NCBI GenBank assembly: GCA_947564265.1
Contig: CANOBK010000014.1
Location: forward strand, 1-41,706
DNA: 41,706 nt
Source of the DNA: an uncultured Caryophanales bacterium
Lineage (GTDB): Bacteria; Bacillota_I; Bacilli_A; RF39; UBA660
Reading direction: 5' to 3'
Part shown: positions 1-7,772 of the stretch, piece after piece
Layout: each line of letters begins with the position of its first letter
How positions within the stretch are numbered: position 1 is the first letter of the stretch
Notes under the pieces: model-generated
What the model was told of the DNA's origin: nothing
Databases searched by the model: none
The model's input: only the letters and a program-made list of their open reading frames with translations
Translations under genes and position numbers: made by a program

Positions 1-55
1 GAGCAAGGGACTGAAAATCCCTGTGTCGCTGGTTCGATTCCCGCTGGAGCCACCA
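1..55 (+). tRNA. tRNA-Phe(GAA), 3' part only
   Basis: The window opens inside a tRNA gene. The anticodon stem AGGGA/TCCCT encloses the loop CTGAAAA, giving anticodon GAA (Phe). A T-arm with TTCGATT follows, then the acceptor 3' strand TGGAGCC, discriminator A and an encoded CCA at 53-55. The third pair of the T-stem is a T-C mismatch as read. The 5' half lies outside the window. Confidence 0.8.
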
Positions 56-66
56 ACTTAATATTT

Positions 67-92
67 AACTCGGACATTTGTTCCGAGTTTTT
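67..92 (+). terminator. Intrinsic terminator after tRNA-Phe
   Basis: AACTCGGA (67-74) pairs perfectly with TCCGAGTT (82-89), followed by a T-run. It sits 12 bp after the CCA end and closes the tRNA transcript. Confidence 0.85.
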
Positions 93-161
93 ATATGCCA
101 AATAGTATGTTATAATAGGTTTACCTCTTGAAATATTAATGTTAGAGTTAGTGAGGATTCT

Positions 162-578
162 ATGAAAGAAATAATTCAAAAAAATATTTTTGTAATGACA
201 AGAAATTTAGTGAAAGATTATCATTGGATTTGCAAACCTTCCTATTTAAAAGAAGATGCTTTATTATCAAAAATGGAAGAAACTTTTTTTTTAGTGAGTA
301 AAGCAGAAATCTTTACAAGTGAATGGTGTGCAATAAGACTAAAAAAAATAAACTACTTAATTGTATTTAGAATGGTAATAGATGGTCGAAAAGATAATTA
401 TGGTAGAATGATTAGAAGATACGAAGGATCCATTCTTCCTTTTGTGACTGATGAAACAATCTATTTATTAGAGAACTGTCTACGAGAAGTGCAGGAAAAA
501 ACTAATAATTATGGATTTGGAAATTTTTCAAATACAGTATCAAATCAGAAAATAAAATTACCAAAGGAAGCACAGTAA
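162..578 (+). CDS. Hypothetical protein, 138 aa
   Basis: Not recognised. This is a soluble, lysine-rich 138-residue protein with no signal peptide or membrane segment. A GAGG about 8 nt before the ATG serves as a modest ribosome-binding site. The middle (roughly residues 50-85) alternates hydrophobic and charged residues and may form a beta-sheet core. It precedes the GNAT gene by 44 bp in the same direction and may share its transcript. Base composition matches the neighbouring chromosome. No function is proposed. Confidence 0.6.
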   Translation: MKEIIQKNIFVMTRNLVKDYHWICKPSYLKEDALLSKMEETFFLVSKAEIFTSEWCAIRLKKINYLIVFRMVIDGRKDNYGRMIRRYEGSILPFVTDETIYLLENCLREVQEKTNNYGFGNFSNTVSNQKIKLPKEAQ

Positions 579-622
579 GAAAAATAATATAAATAAAACT
601 TTTGTTTTGGAGGGATACAAAT

Positions 623-1483
623 ATGAAGTTAAAAGAAGAATATGCAAAATTTAATTCATTTTATTATCAATGCTTAAATATTGTAAAGGAAATGGCATTG
701 GAAAATCCAAAAGGACCATATGCACAGTTTTTAAACGATTGTGTTAAAGAAGAAGTGGATTTAACATTTTCTGTTTACAAAAGACTAGTAGATGATTTTG
801 AAGTAATAGAGATAGAATCTAAATCCTATCAATTACTCCCCATGGGGCTAATTAACGAGAATTTATCTAGACGATTTTTAGAGGATGGATATGAGGATGG
901 TACTGGACGATTTTCAGTGAATGAACTCCGCCAATCTGTGATAAATAGACCTAATTTTCGATTTCTTTATTATCCTGAGGAATCAAAAGTGCCAGAAAAG
1001 GATACGCTTTATAGAATTTGCGAGTCATATAAAAAACATTATAAGGAAAATTTAAATGAATCATGGAGTGATGCAGATTTTTATAAAATGATTTCTGATT
1101 TAAGTTATTTATCAGTTAAATATGCAATGGATTTAGAAAATGGGGAAACATTTGCAGTTGGCTTCTTTGGCGTCTATATACGAAGTGGAGCTGGTGGAAA
1201 AGCATTGACCAATGCAGAATTATATGTAATGCCAGAATTTCGTCATCATGGAATTGCAAGGAAAATGGTTGGACTGACGTTTGAGAAAGCAAAAGAAGAT
1301 GGGATTGAGAGTTTTGATTCGATTACTTATCGTGTTCCCAATCACAATGCATTAGCCTTTTGGGAAAGCATAGGCGCCTCTGTAAGTGGACTCTTTCATA
1401 TTGAAGGGGAAATCTCCGAAATGTTAGAAAAGATTGATTCAAAAAAAATAGAAAAGGTTAAGATGTCGCAGTATGAGTGTTAG
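623..1483 (+). CDS. GNAT-family N-acetyltransferase
   Basis: A 286-residue protein whose C-terminal half (about residues 160-265) carries a GNAT fold. The acetyl-CoA loop is recognisable as PEFRHHGIARKMVG, followed by a helix and the typical NHNALAFWESIGA segment (asparagine, then Phe-Trp before a Gly) that ends the domain. The N-terminal 150 residues are an unrecognised extra domain, so the acceptor cannot be named. The reading frame could be extended back to a TTG at 602, but the ATG at 623 has TTTTGGAGGG just upstream and is preferred. Its end overlaps the next gene by 11 nt, which suggests translational coupling. Confidence 0.75.
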   Translation: MKLKEEYAKFNSFYYQCLNIVKEMALENPKGPYAQFLNDCVKEEVDLTFSVYKRLVDDFEVIEIESKSYQLLPMGLINENLSRRFLEDGYEDGTGRFSVNELRQSVINRPNFRFLYYPEESKVPEKDTLYRICESYKKHYKENLNESWSDADFYKMISDLSYLSVKYAMDLENGETFAVGFFGVYIRSGAGGKALTNAELYVMPEFRHHGIARKMVGLTFEKAKEDGIESFDSITYRVPNHNALAFWESIGASVSGLFHIEGEISEMLEKIDSKKIEKVKMSQYEC

Positions 1484-2030
1484 ATGTAATCAATTATTAT
1501 ATTTTGATCATTATATGAAACATACCTATTATGTGGTTCTAGCATGGAAAGAAATTAGAAACTTATTAATGGAACAGAAACTGATTGGAGAAGAGGAATT
1601 TGAAAAAATCAATCGACTAATCATATGGCATGATCATTCAAAAATAGGGGAAGAGGAATGGCTTCCTTATGCGGAAAGATTTTATTCCAATCAAGGAAAT
1701 GAGGAATCAGTAAAGAGCGAGTTTCGAAAAGCAGTATCACATCATAAAAAGGAAAATCTCCACCATTTTGAATCCTTAAAAGGATATACTGGATCAGACT
1801 GGAAGTGCTATATCATAGAAATGATATGTGATTATATTGCGATGGGTTGGGAATTTGGAAAGTATATTTTTGAGTACTATGAAGAAAATCGAGAGCAAAT
1901 AGAGTTACCGCCTGCGTATCAAGAATACTTGGATCAAGTATTGCTTGCACTGAGAGAAAGCTCAATTTATTCTTATCTAGAAGAATCACTCAGTCAAAAA
2001 AGAATGACATATCTATACTATAGTGGCTAG
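1473..2030 (+). CDS. DUF5662-like protein
   Basis: A 185-residue protein resembling the DUF5662 family found in Firmicutes and their phages. The recognisable features are a central HDHSK motif near residue 53, the KAVSHHKKENLHHFE block, and a C-terminal MICDYIAMGWEFG segment followed by a Tyr-rich helix. The clustered histidines and acids look like a metal-binding helical bundle of the HD-domain kind, but no activity is established as far as I know. The start overlaps the end of the GNAT gene by 11 nt, so the two are probably co-translated. A hairpin without a T-run follows the stop. Confidence 0.6.
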   Translation: MSVRCNQLLYFDHYMKHTYYVVLAWKEIRNLLMEQKLIGEEEFEKINRLIIWHDHSKIGEEEWLPYAERFYSNQGNEESVKSEFRKAVSHHKKENLHHFESLKGYTGSDWKCYIIEMICDYIAMGWEFGKYIFEYYEENREQIELPPAYQEYLDQVLLALRESSIYSYLEESLSQKRMTYLYYSG

Positions 2031-2127
2031 TAATAAAGAAGTTACTAGAATATTCTGAATATTTTTAAATTACTGTTGAATTTATGAAACAATGTTGTTA
2101 CAATAATTAACTAATGGAGGTTTTACA

Positions 2128-2976
2128 ATGGAAGAATTAAAAGAGTTAAACAATCAATTATATGGTGCAGATTATGGGATTCCAAAGGTAGGAGACTTTG
2201 AAACAATTTGGAATTCTATTAAAAATAGAACAGAAATATTAGAAGAAGCAATCCAAGTAACAAGGAATAAATGGAATAATGGGGATACTGTAAAAGCAGT
2301 TTCAATTAGTGAAGCAATCTTAGTTGATTTTGAAAATGTGAATCAAGAAGTATATCAACAATTGGTAAATACGATTTATACGAATCAAGATATCGCTAGA
2401 ATTAGTATACACGAGCCAGATGGTGGACAATGTTATTCATTTTTACTGATGACCTTATGGAATTTTAATTTGCAGCTCACTGAGGAACAAAAGGAATTTG
2501 CTGCAAAGGAAGCGATGATTCATTCAGGAACTATAAAAGATTTGTCTCCAAGTGTTTGTGCTGTACATGGACATGGTATATTCGATATTCGATATTGGAT
2601 TTTAAGAAACCCAAATTGGACTTTGGAAGAAAAACAAGAATTAGTTATGAGACTTTGGGATGATGATGATTTCTATGATGATACCTTAGAACAATGGGAG
2701 TGGTCTATAGTCAATGATCATGATAATTACCAAGGAGAAGCATTCCCACCATTTGATCGCTATGAACTTTTTAATGAATGGGATTATGATAGATTGCTAC
2801 AACATCATAAAAATAAGGAAATCACTGATAGAATTTGGGGAGAAATGGAGTTTTGTAAACAAATGCATCAGTTAAGACCACAACAATGGGAAAAGCCAAC
2901 AGAAGTAGAAACTGGAACCTATCCAAAGCAAAAAAGGAATACCTATCAACCAACTTCAAATAATAAAATGGAATAA
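2128..2976 (+). CDS. Hypothetical protein, 282 aa
   Basis: Not recognised. The protein is acidic, soluble and rich in Trp and Asp, with no signal peptide. An acidic stretch WDDDDFYDDTLEQWEW lies near residues 191-206. The C-terminal 25 residues look disordered (Pro, Gln, Thr, Asn, Lys). A strong ATGGAGG ribosome-binding site lies 8 nt before the ATG, and a clear terminator follows, so it is probably a single-gene transcript. A phage or defence origin is possible but nothing visible proves it. Confidence 0.6.
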   Translation: MEELKELNNQLYGADYGIPKVGDFETIWNSIKNRTEILEEAIQVTRNKWNNGDTVKAVSISEAILVDFENVNQEVYQQLVNTIYTNQDIARISIHEPDGGQCYSFLLMTLWNFNLQLTEEQKEFAAKEAMIHSGTIKDLSPSVCAVHGHGIFDIRYWILRNPNWTLEEKQELVMRLWDDDDFYDDTLEQWEWSIVNDHDNYQGEAFPPFDRYELFNEWDYDRLLQHHKNKEITDRIWGEMEFCKQMHQLRPQQWEKPTEVETGTYPKQKRNTYQPTSNNKME

Positions 2977-2984
2977 AGAATTGC

Positions 2985-3009
2985 ACGAATCGTTTTAGAT
3001 TCGTTTTTC
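2985..3009 (+). terminator. Intrinsic terminator
   Basis: ACGAATC (2985-2991) pairs with GATTCGT (2998-3004), followed by TTTTCTTT. It separates the 282-residue gene from murL. Confidence 0.85.
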
Positions 3010-3092
3010 TTTGAAATAATAGAAAAGATAAGATAAGAGTGTAAAATATTAAATGAAAAATATTGGATCGTTTTCTTTCTTCATTTTACTTA

Positions 3093-3101
3093 TGTTATAA
3101 T
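3093..3101 (+). promoter_or_regulatory. Extended -10 promoter for murL-murD2
   Basis: TGT-TATAAT (TATAAT at 3096-3101) lies 26 bp before the murL ATG at 3127. No good -35 box is present, as is common for extended -10 promoters. The start point would fall close to an upstream in-frame ATG at 3112, which argues for the ATG at 3127. Confidence 0.6.
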
Positions 3102-3126
3102 AGTATAATGTATGGGAGGGAATAGA

Positions 3127-4479
3127 ATGTTTCATAAGCTACGTAGAGAGTATCCAGAATTCATCTATGAATCTTTTGAGTTAAAAGAAAATTCCAAACA
3201 GTATGTGGTAACTTATCATTATCGAATTAAGGAATTGTCTTTTTCTCCACAGATTATTGTGGATAAAAAACAGATTACAAATACGAAAATAGAGAAAGAG
3301 TTTTTAAATTATTTATTTTTTCAATATGGGTTATTCGATTTAATGAATTATTATAAATTAACATGCTCTCCAAAAATTATCATTCGTCCAATGAAAATCA
3401 ATAAAGATCAGTGTGAGTTCTTTAAGAAAATTTTATATCATGGTCTTGGTGAGTATTTCTATAAAAATGGAATTGAACTATCTTACCAAGATTTTGTAGA
3501 ATTTGAATCGGATTCAGAAAAAGAGTATGTGAATAAAGAAGTAGAAGGAGACTTTTCTGGAAACTTAATTCCAGTAGGAGGCGGAAAAGACTCTATTGTA
3601 ACTTTAGAATTATTAAAGGGGTATCATTCGGATAATAAAGTTTTTATGCTTGAAAGAAATCTATATCCAAAAAATCAGGCAGGATATGATTCAATTAAAA
3701 TTGCAGGATATCAAGAACAAGACATCGTGATTTTTCAAAATAATCTAGATTTAGAATTACTAGAGTTAAATAAAAAAGGGTATTTAAACGGTCATATTCC
3801 GTTTTCTGCATGCTTATCAATGGCTAGTTTTTTAATGGCATATTTGACGAATAAAAAGTATATTGTATTATCGAATGAAGCGAGTGCCAATGAAGGAAAT
3901 GTCAAAGGAACAAAAATCAATCATCAATATTCTAAAAGTTATGAGTATGAGAAAGACTTTAGAGAATATGCAGAGAAGTATTTAACAAATAAAATTGAGT
4001 ATTTCAGTCTTTTACGATGCTGGAACGAGTATGAAATTGTTCAAGAATTTATGAAACACAAAGAGTATCTAAATGTTTTTAGAAGCTGCAACCGTGGAAC
4101 GAAAGAAAATGTTTGGTGTAATCATTGTTCCAAATGTTTATATGTTTATATCATGCTTTATCCATATTTAACAGAGAAAGAACTGGGCCAGATATTTTCG
4201 AATCCCATGTTAGAAGATGTTTCCTTAGAAGAGGTATTTCAATCTTTAGTTTTAGAAGATGTAGATAAACCATTTGAGTGTGTAGGAGAAAAAGAAGAAA
4301 TCAATTATTCTCTACAAAAGGCTTTGGAATTAAAGAAAGAGAAAATTCCTTATTTATTGAAGCAGTATAAAGAAAAATATAACTTTTCTATTGTTCCCCC
4401 TGAAAGAATTGAGAAATACTTCAATCATCAACATTTTATCCCTTCAGAGTATTTAGAAATCCTAAGGAGAGAGTCATGA
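3127..4479 (+). CDS. murL: MurL-like UDP-MurNAc-L-Ala-L-Glu epimerase
   Basis: Predicted to epimerise the terminal L-Glu of UDP-MurNAc-L-Ala-L-Glu to D-Glu in an ATP-dependent way, the second step of the alternative D-glutamate route first described in Xanthomonas. The 450-residue protein has a PP-loop-like ATP motif GGGKDS at about residues 151-156 and a C-terminal cysteine group, WCNHCSKC, near residues 333-340, which fit the family as I know it. The ATG at 3127 follows GGGAGGG. The TGA overlaps the ATG of the MurD-like gene (ATGA), and this coupling to a ligase is the strongest contextual support. A different PP-loop enzyme cannot be excluded from sequence alone. Confidence 0.75.
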   Translation: MFHKLRREYPEFIYESFELKENSKQYVVTYHYRIKELSFSPQIIVDKKQITNTKIEKEFLNYLFFQYGLFDLMNYYKLTCSPKIIIRPMKINKDQCEFFKKILYHGLGEYFYKNGIELSYQDFVEFESDSEKEYVNKEVEGDFSGNLIPVGGGKDSIVTLELLKGYHSDNKVFMLERNLYPKNQAGYDSIKIAGYQEQDIVIFQNNLDLELLELNKKGYLNGHIPFSACLSMASFLMAYLTNKKYIVLSNEASANEGNVKGTKINHQYSKSYEYEKDFREYAEKYLTNKIEYFSLLRCWNEYEIVQEFMKHKEYLNVFRSCNRGTKENVWCNHCSKCLYVYIMLYPYLTEKELGQIFSNPMLEDVSLEEVFQSLVLEDVDKPFECVGEKEEINYSLQKALELKKEKIPYLLKQYKEKYNFSIVPPERIEKYFNHQHFIPSEYLEILRRES

Positions 4480-5825
4480 AAAATAGAATTTTTGAAGAGT
4501 TAAAGGATAAAAAAGTTTTATTATTGGGCTTTGGTAAGGAAGGAAAGTCTAGTTACCAATTTATCCGAAGTATGGACCAAACTAAAGAGCTAGGAATTGC
4601 CAATTTAGATCCAATTCAAGATTTTGATTTTTCAACAGATTCCTATCTAACCTTTTATATTGGAGAAGATTACTTGAATGCTTGTTATGATTATGATATC
4701 ATTATCAAGGGTCCTGGTGTTATCATTAAGGACTATTTAGGTGAGGAGATAAAAAACAAAATCACCTGCCAGACTGATTTATTCTTAAAATATTGTGAAA
4801 ATAGGACGATTGGGATTACTGGTACTAAAGGAAAAAGTACAACTTCTAGTTTGCTTTATCATATGTTACAAGAATTAGGAAAGTCATGTGTATTGATAGG
4901 TAACATTGGAATTCCTGTTTTTGATGTATTAGATAAATTAGAAAAGGATACTATTTGTGTATTAGAATTAGGGGTTCATCAATTAGAATTTATGAAGCAC
5001 TCCCCAAATATTGCTGTTATTTTGAATATTTATGAAGAGCACTTGGATCATTATCTCTCAATGGAGGAATATATAAATGCCAAGAAAAATATTTATTTAC
5101 ATCAGACTGCAAATGATATCTTTCTTACAGGGAATTCACCTTATTTAAAATCGTTCAAGGATATTCCTAGCACAGTATATACGAATAGTATGCTGGAGGA
5201 CAATAGTTATTTCTTAGATAAGGATTGTCTAACGATATGTAAGAATCATGAGAGAATCGTAATCCCTCGTTCTAAGATAGAGACTTCTTTGAAGGGAGAA
5301 CATAATTTATCGAATATTTTAGTTTGTCTTGCAATTATTTCTATCTTGGGGCTTGATTTAGAAGAAGCAGTTCAATCATTAAAGGATTTTAAAGGATTAT
5401 CTCACCGATTAGAATATGTGGGAACTTATCAAGAAATTTCTTTTTATGATGATGCGATTGCAACGAGCATTCCATCTGTAATATCGGCTGTTGAAACGTT
5501 AAAGAATGTCGATACATTAATTATGGGTGGTATGGATCGGGGACTTGATTATTTACCACTTGTTACTTACTTGAAAACAAGTAGTGTCCGAAATATCCTT
5601 TTGCTTCCAGAAACGAATCAAAGGATTGAAAAAATGTTTATAGGCTCTTCTTTAAATGTCACCTCAGTATCAGACATGGAAGAAGCAGTTTCTTATAGTT
5701 TCAAAAATACCAAGAAGGGGAAAATCTGTTTATTATCTCCAGCTGCTGCCAGCTATAATGTTTATAAAAATTTTGAGGAAAAAGGGAATCATTTTAAAGA
5801 TTTAATTAAGAAAAGAGGAAAATAA
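4476..5825 (+). CDS. murD2: MurD2-like UDP-MurNAc-L-Ala--L-Glu ligase
   Basis: A Mur ligase of 449 residues acting in cytoplasmic peptidoglycan precursor synthesis. It has an N-terminal Rossmann-like segment (VLLLGFGKEGKSS, about 14-26), the ATP P-loop GTKGKSTT (116-123), the IYEEHLDHY and AKKNIY region that supplies the metal ligands and modified lysine, GEHNLSNI, and a C-terminal SPAAASYNVYKNFEEKG block matching the MurD end motif. MurD normally adds D-Glu. The ATGA overlap with a MurL-type epimerase gene suggests this enzyme is the L-Glu-adding MurD2. If the neighbour is not MurL, the safe call is MurD. Confidence 0.8.
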   Translation: MKNRIFEELKDKKVLLLGFGKEGKSSYQFIRSMDQTKELGIANLDPIQDFDFSTDSYLTFYIGEDYLNACYDYDIIIKGPGVIIKDYLGEEIKNKITCQTDLFLKYCENRTIGITGTKGKSTTSSLLYHMLQELGKSCVLIGNIGIPVFDVLDKLEKDTICVLELGVHQLEFMKHSPNIAVILNIYEEHLDHYLSMEEYINAKKNIYLHQTANDIFLTGNSPYLKSFKDIPSTVYTNSMLEDNSYFLDKDCLTICKNHERIVIPRSKIETSLKGEHNLSNILVCLAIISILGLDLEEAVQSLKDFKGLSHRLEYVGTYQEISFYDDAIATSIPSVISAVETLKNVDTLIMGGMDRGLDYLPLVTYLKTSSVRNILLLPETNQRIEKMFIGSSLNVTSVSDMEEAVSYSFKNTKKGKICLLSPAAASYNVYKNFEEKGNHFKDLIKKRGK

Positions 5826-5826
5826 A

Positions 5827-6231
5827 ATGACAGTTGAAGATCATTTGAATCATATTATTAAAAATCTCGATGAGAAAGGATCAATTGATACCAATAAAAT
5901 TAGTGATGGATGCCATACATTTGGAGAATTGTATGACCATCGTGCCAAGTTATTTAGCGTAATTTGCAATTTAAATAAAGAAATCAGTTGGAAATCAAAG
6001 CTCCATGATGATGGTACGATGTATGAAGGATATTTTATTGTGGGAATTGAAACCGAGGAAGGACAAGCAACCTATCACTATGGATTAGAGCTTTGGGATT
6101 TATTTGATGTAGCAGAGTTACCAATGGCTCCAAAATATGATGGACATAACTCAGAACAAGCAATTGAACGAATTGTTTCTTTAGGAAAAGTTAAGAAAAT
6201 AGGTAGTTATTCAAAACCAGAAGGAGTGTAA
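5827..6231 (+). CDS. WDGHT-type conserved protein of unknown function
   Basis: A 134-residue protein resembling a family common in phages and bacterial genomes. Typical blocks are DGCHTFGELYDHRAKLF near residues 27-43, SKLHDDGTMYEGYFIVGI, HYGLELWDLFDVAELPMAPKYDGH, and a C-terminal helix beginning near residue 100. The usual Trp-Asp-Gly-His is Tyr-Asp-Gly-His here. No function is established that I know of. It starts one base after the murD2 stop with GAGGA upstream, so it is transcribed with the murein pair, but a role in wall synthesis does not follow from that. Confidence 0.6.
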   Translation: MTVEDHLNHIIKNLDEKGSIDTNKISDGCHTFGELYDHRAKLFSVICNLNKEISWKSKLHDDGTMYEGYFIVGIETEEGQATYHYGLELWDLFDVAELPMAPKYDGHNSEQAIERIVSLGKVKKIGSYSKPEGV

Positions 6232-6234
6232 AAT

Positions 6235-6861
6235 ATGGCAAGTTCTGTAATACATATGTGTGTTGCAAAAAAAATAAATGAGAAACTGAATCTCCCATTA
6301 AATATGATTCTTCTTGGTTCGATTGCACCAGATATTAGTAAACATGTTGGGGAAACGAAGACAAGAAGTCATTTTTTAACAGATGGTAAAACAGAGGACA
6401 TTGAAAGGTTTTTAGAAAAGTACAAAAATCAGTTGTCACATCCGTTTATGATGGGATATTTTATTCATCTCTATACAGACTTTCTTTGGAATAAATATTT
6501 TATTAGTGAAATTGTTGAAAATAATACAATTACTCTTTTAAATGGAGATAAGATTCCAGCCAATCATGAGTTATATAAGAAATTGATTTATAATGACTAC
6601 ACGAATTTGAATATTCAATTATTAGATGAGTATAATTTAGACTTATCTTTATTCTATGAAGAAGCTGTTTTGCCAGATTTAACCATGGAGGAAATTCCGG
6701 TTGAACGGTTATCTCTATTAATTGATTATACAGGTGTTATTATTGAAAATACAAAAAAGAGTAAAGAATATACTTTTAATCTAGAACAAATTAGGTCATT
6801 TATAGAAACATCTTCTAATCTAATTTATTTAAAGATTAAAGAGTTAGAGTCAGAACAATGA
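6235..6861 (+). CDS. Zinc-dependent phospholipase C-like protein
   Basis: A 208-residue protein with the outline of the zinc-dependent phospholipase C / S1-P1 nuclease fold. An N-terminal MASSVIHMCVA is followed by LLGSIAPDIS (about 27-36), THHF-like SHFLTDGKT, and GYFIHLYTDFLWNKYF (about 93-108), in which the His, Asp and Trp match the HLxxDxxW metal motif. There is no signal peptide, so it is probably cytoplasmic. Many such short proteins are annotated only as hydrolases. It begins 3 bp after the preceding stop and ends the murL-murD2 transcript at a strong terminator. Confidence 0.6.
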   Translation: MASSVIHMCVAKKINEKLNLPLNMILLGSIAPDISKHVGETKTRSHFLTDGKTEDIERFLEKYKNQLSHPFMMGYFIHLYTDFLWNKYFISEIVENNTITLLNGDKIPANHELYKKLIYNDYTNLNIQLLDEYNLDLSLFYEEAVLPDLTMEEIPVERLSLLIDYTGVIIENTKKSKEYTFNLEQIRSFIETSSNLIYLKIKELESEQ

Positions 6862-6889
6862 TTTCTTTTAGAAACTTGTTCTTTTTTTT
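6852..6889 (+). terminator. Intrinsic terminator of the murL-murD2 operon
   Basis: AGAACAA (6852-6858) pairs with TTGTTCT (6876-6882), followed by a long T-run. The 5' arm overlaps the last codons of the preceding gene. Confidence 0.8.
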
Positions 6890-6975
6890 ATTTTTTTCAC
6901 ATAGATAAAAGAGAAGGGAATTTTATAATTTATATCAATAGAAAGTAAAAAAAGCATAAAAAAGAATTTAAGTTG

Positions 6976-7004
6976 TTGACTTATAGTACTTTTCGTGATA
7001 ATAT
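6976..7004 (+). promoter_or_regulatory. Promoter of the tRNA-Arg / tRNA-Pro transcript
   Basis: TTGACT (6976-6981), a 17-bp spacer and TAATAT (6999-7004) form a sigma-70-type promoter about 47 bp before the tRNA-Arg gene. The rest of 6890-7050 is AT-rich with no visible gene. Confidence 0.55.
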
Positions 7005-7050
7005 TATAACTGTCTTATGAATTGATAGATAAGATTTCGGTCGTTACCCT

Positions 7051-7127
7051 GCGCTCGTAGCTCAGTTGGATAGAGTGTTTGGCTACGAACCAAAAGGTCA
7101 GGGGTTCGAATCCCTTCGAGCGCACCA
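7051..7127 (+). tRNA. tRNA-Arg(ACG)
   Basis: A complete cloverleaf with a perfect acceptor stem GCGCTCG/CGAGCGC, anticodon stem TTTGG/CCAAA around loop CTACGAA (anticodon ACG), and encoded CCA at 7125-7127. The A34 would need deamination by TadA to read CGN codons. Confidence 0.95.
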
Positions 7128-7130
7128 GTT

Positions 7131-7207
7131 CGGGAAGTGGCTCAACTTGGTAGAGCACTTGGTTTGGGACCAAGGGGTTGCAGGTTCAAATCCTGTCTTC
7201 CCGACCA
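7131..7207 (+). tRNA. tRNA-Pro(TGG)
   Basis: Acceptor stem CGGGAAG/CTTCCCG is perfect. Anticodon stem CTTGG/CCAAG surrounds loop TTTGGGA (anticodon TGG), and CCA is encoded at 7205-7207. It follows tRNA-Arg by 3 bp and shares its transcript. Its 3' end appears to be the attachment site of the integrated element. Confidence 0.95.
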
Positions 7208-7209
7208 TT
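7201..7209 (+). repeat. Candidate attL core (direct repeat copy 1)
   Basis: CCGACCATT covers the last acceptor bases and CCA of tRNA-Pro plus two bases downstream. The same 9 bp occur at 18010-18018, and both copies are preceded by TTC or a near equivalent. Confidence 0.45.
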
Positions 7210-7250
7210 AGTAGTTTCAGTCCAAAAATGTTGGACTAGAACATAGATAA

Positions 7251-7286
7251 ATCGTTGGAATATAAAGGAATTCCAGCGATTTTTTG
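7251..7286 (+). terminator. Strong intrinsic terminator after tRNA-Pro
   Basis: ATCGTTGGAAT (7251-7261) pairs with ATTCCAGCGAT (7270-7280) over 11 bp with one G-U, followed by TTTTTTGTTTT. A smaller hairpin AGTCCAA/TTGGACT (7219-7237) precedes it. It closes the tRNA transcript at the element's left end. Confidence 0.85.
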
Positions 7287-7310
7287 TTTTAAAAAAATGG
7301 TGAAAAAAAT

Positions 7311-7604
7311 ATGGACTTTTTAGTAGAAAATTTATGGAAAAACGAGGAATTTGAGAAAAGAATAGCAACTACTTGTAGTTTTAATAATGCTAAATGTGAA
7401 TTTACGCAAGGAAAAATACTAAGTATTAAAAATACTAATATTAACTTATTAGAGCCTCATAAAGTGGATATTACAATTAAAGGTAAAAATTTGATATTAA
7501 TATACTTCGATAGAAATAATTTATTCTTATACAATCGAACAATGCCTATCACGATAAAGCAATTAGATAGCTTACTTAAAAATATTAAGAAAGAGCTATC
7601 CTAG
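7311..7604 (+). CDS. Hypothetical protein, 97 aa
   Basis: Not recognised. A small Asn/Lys/Ile-rich protein whose second half (about residues 33-75) alternates hydrophobic and polar residues as in a beta-sheet, ending in a short amphipathic helix. There is no signal peptide. The ribosome-binding site is weak (GGTGAAAA). It is the first gene of the integrated element and shares its low GC. A minus-strand frame over its start lacks any translation signal. Confidence 0.5.
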   Translation: MDFLVENLWKNEEFEKRIATTCSFNNAKCEFTQGKILSIKNTNINLLEPHKVDITIKGKNLILIYFDRNNLFLYNRTMPITIKQLDSLLKNIKKELS

Positions 7605-7645
7605 TTTTCTAATCAATAATAAAAGGTACTAATAAACATTTATTG

Positions 7646-7673
7646 GAATTTCCACTAAAATAAGTGGAATTCT
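7646..7673. repeat. Hairpin upstream of the rep gene
   Basis: TTCCAC (7650-7655) pairs with GTGGAA (7664-7669), extended by GAAT/ATTC at the base with some slippage. It may terminate the 97-residue gene or be part of a rolling-circle origin, since it lies 100 bp before the HUH gene. The surrounding 7605-7772 holds no other gene. Confidence 0.4.
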
Positions 7674-7772
7674 TTAATCTTAAAAATTTTAATCATAATT
7701 TTTGTATATTGTAGTGAAACCTAGCAATATAAAATAAATGGGTTTCAGTTACAGATGATAAGGAGTAAAACA

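Noticed and set aside
7292-7302. AAAAAAATGGT at 7292 and 17934 as element ends
   Set aside because: An A-rich 11-mer shared by chance is likely in this composition; the CCGACCATT pair at the tRNA end is more specific.
7186-7368. Minus-strand open frame over tRNA-Pro
   Set aside because: It covers a tRNA, a terminator and the start of a plus-strand gene and resembles no protein.
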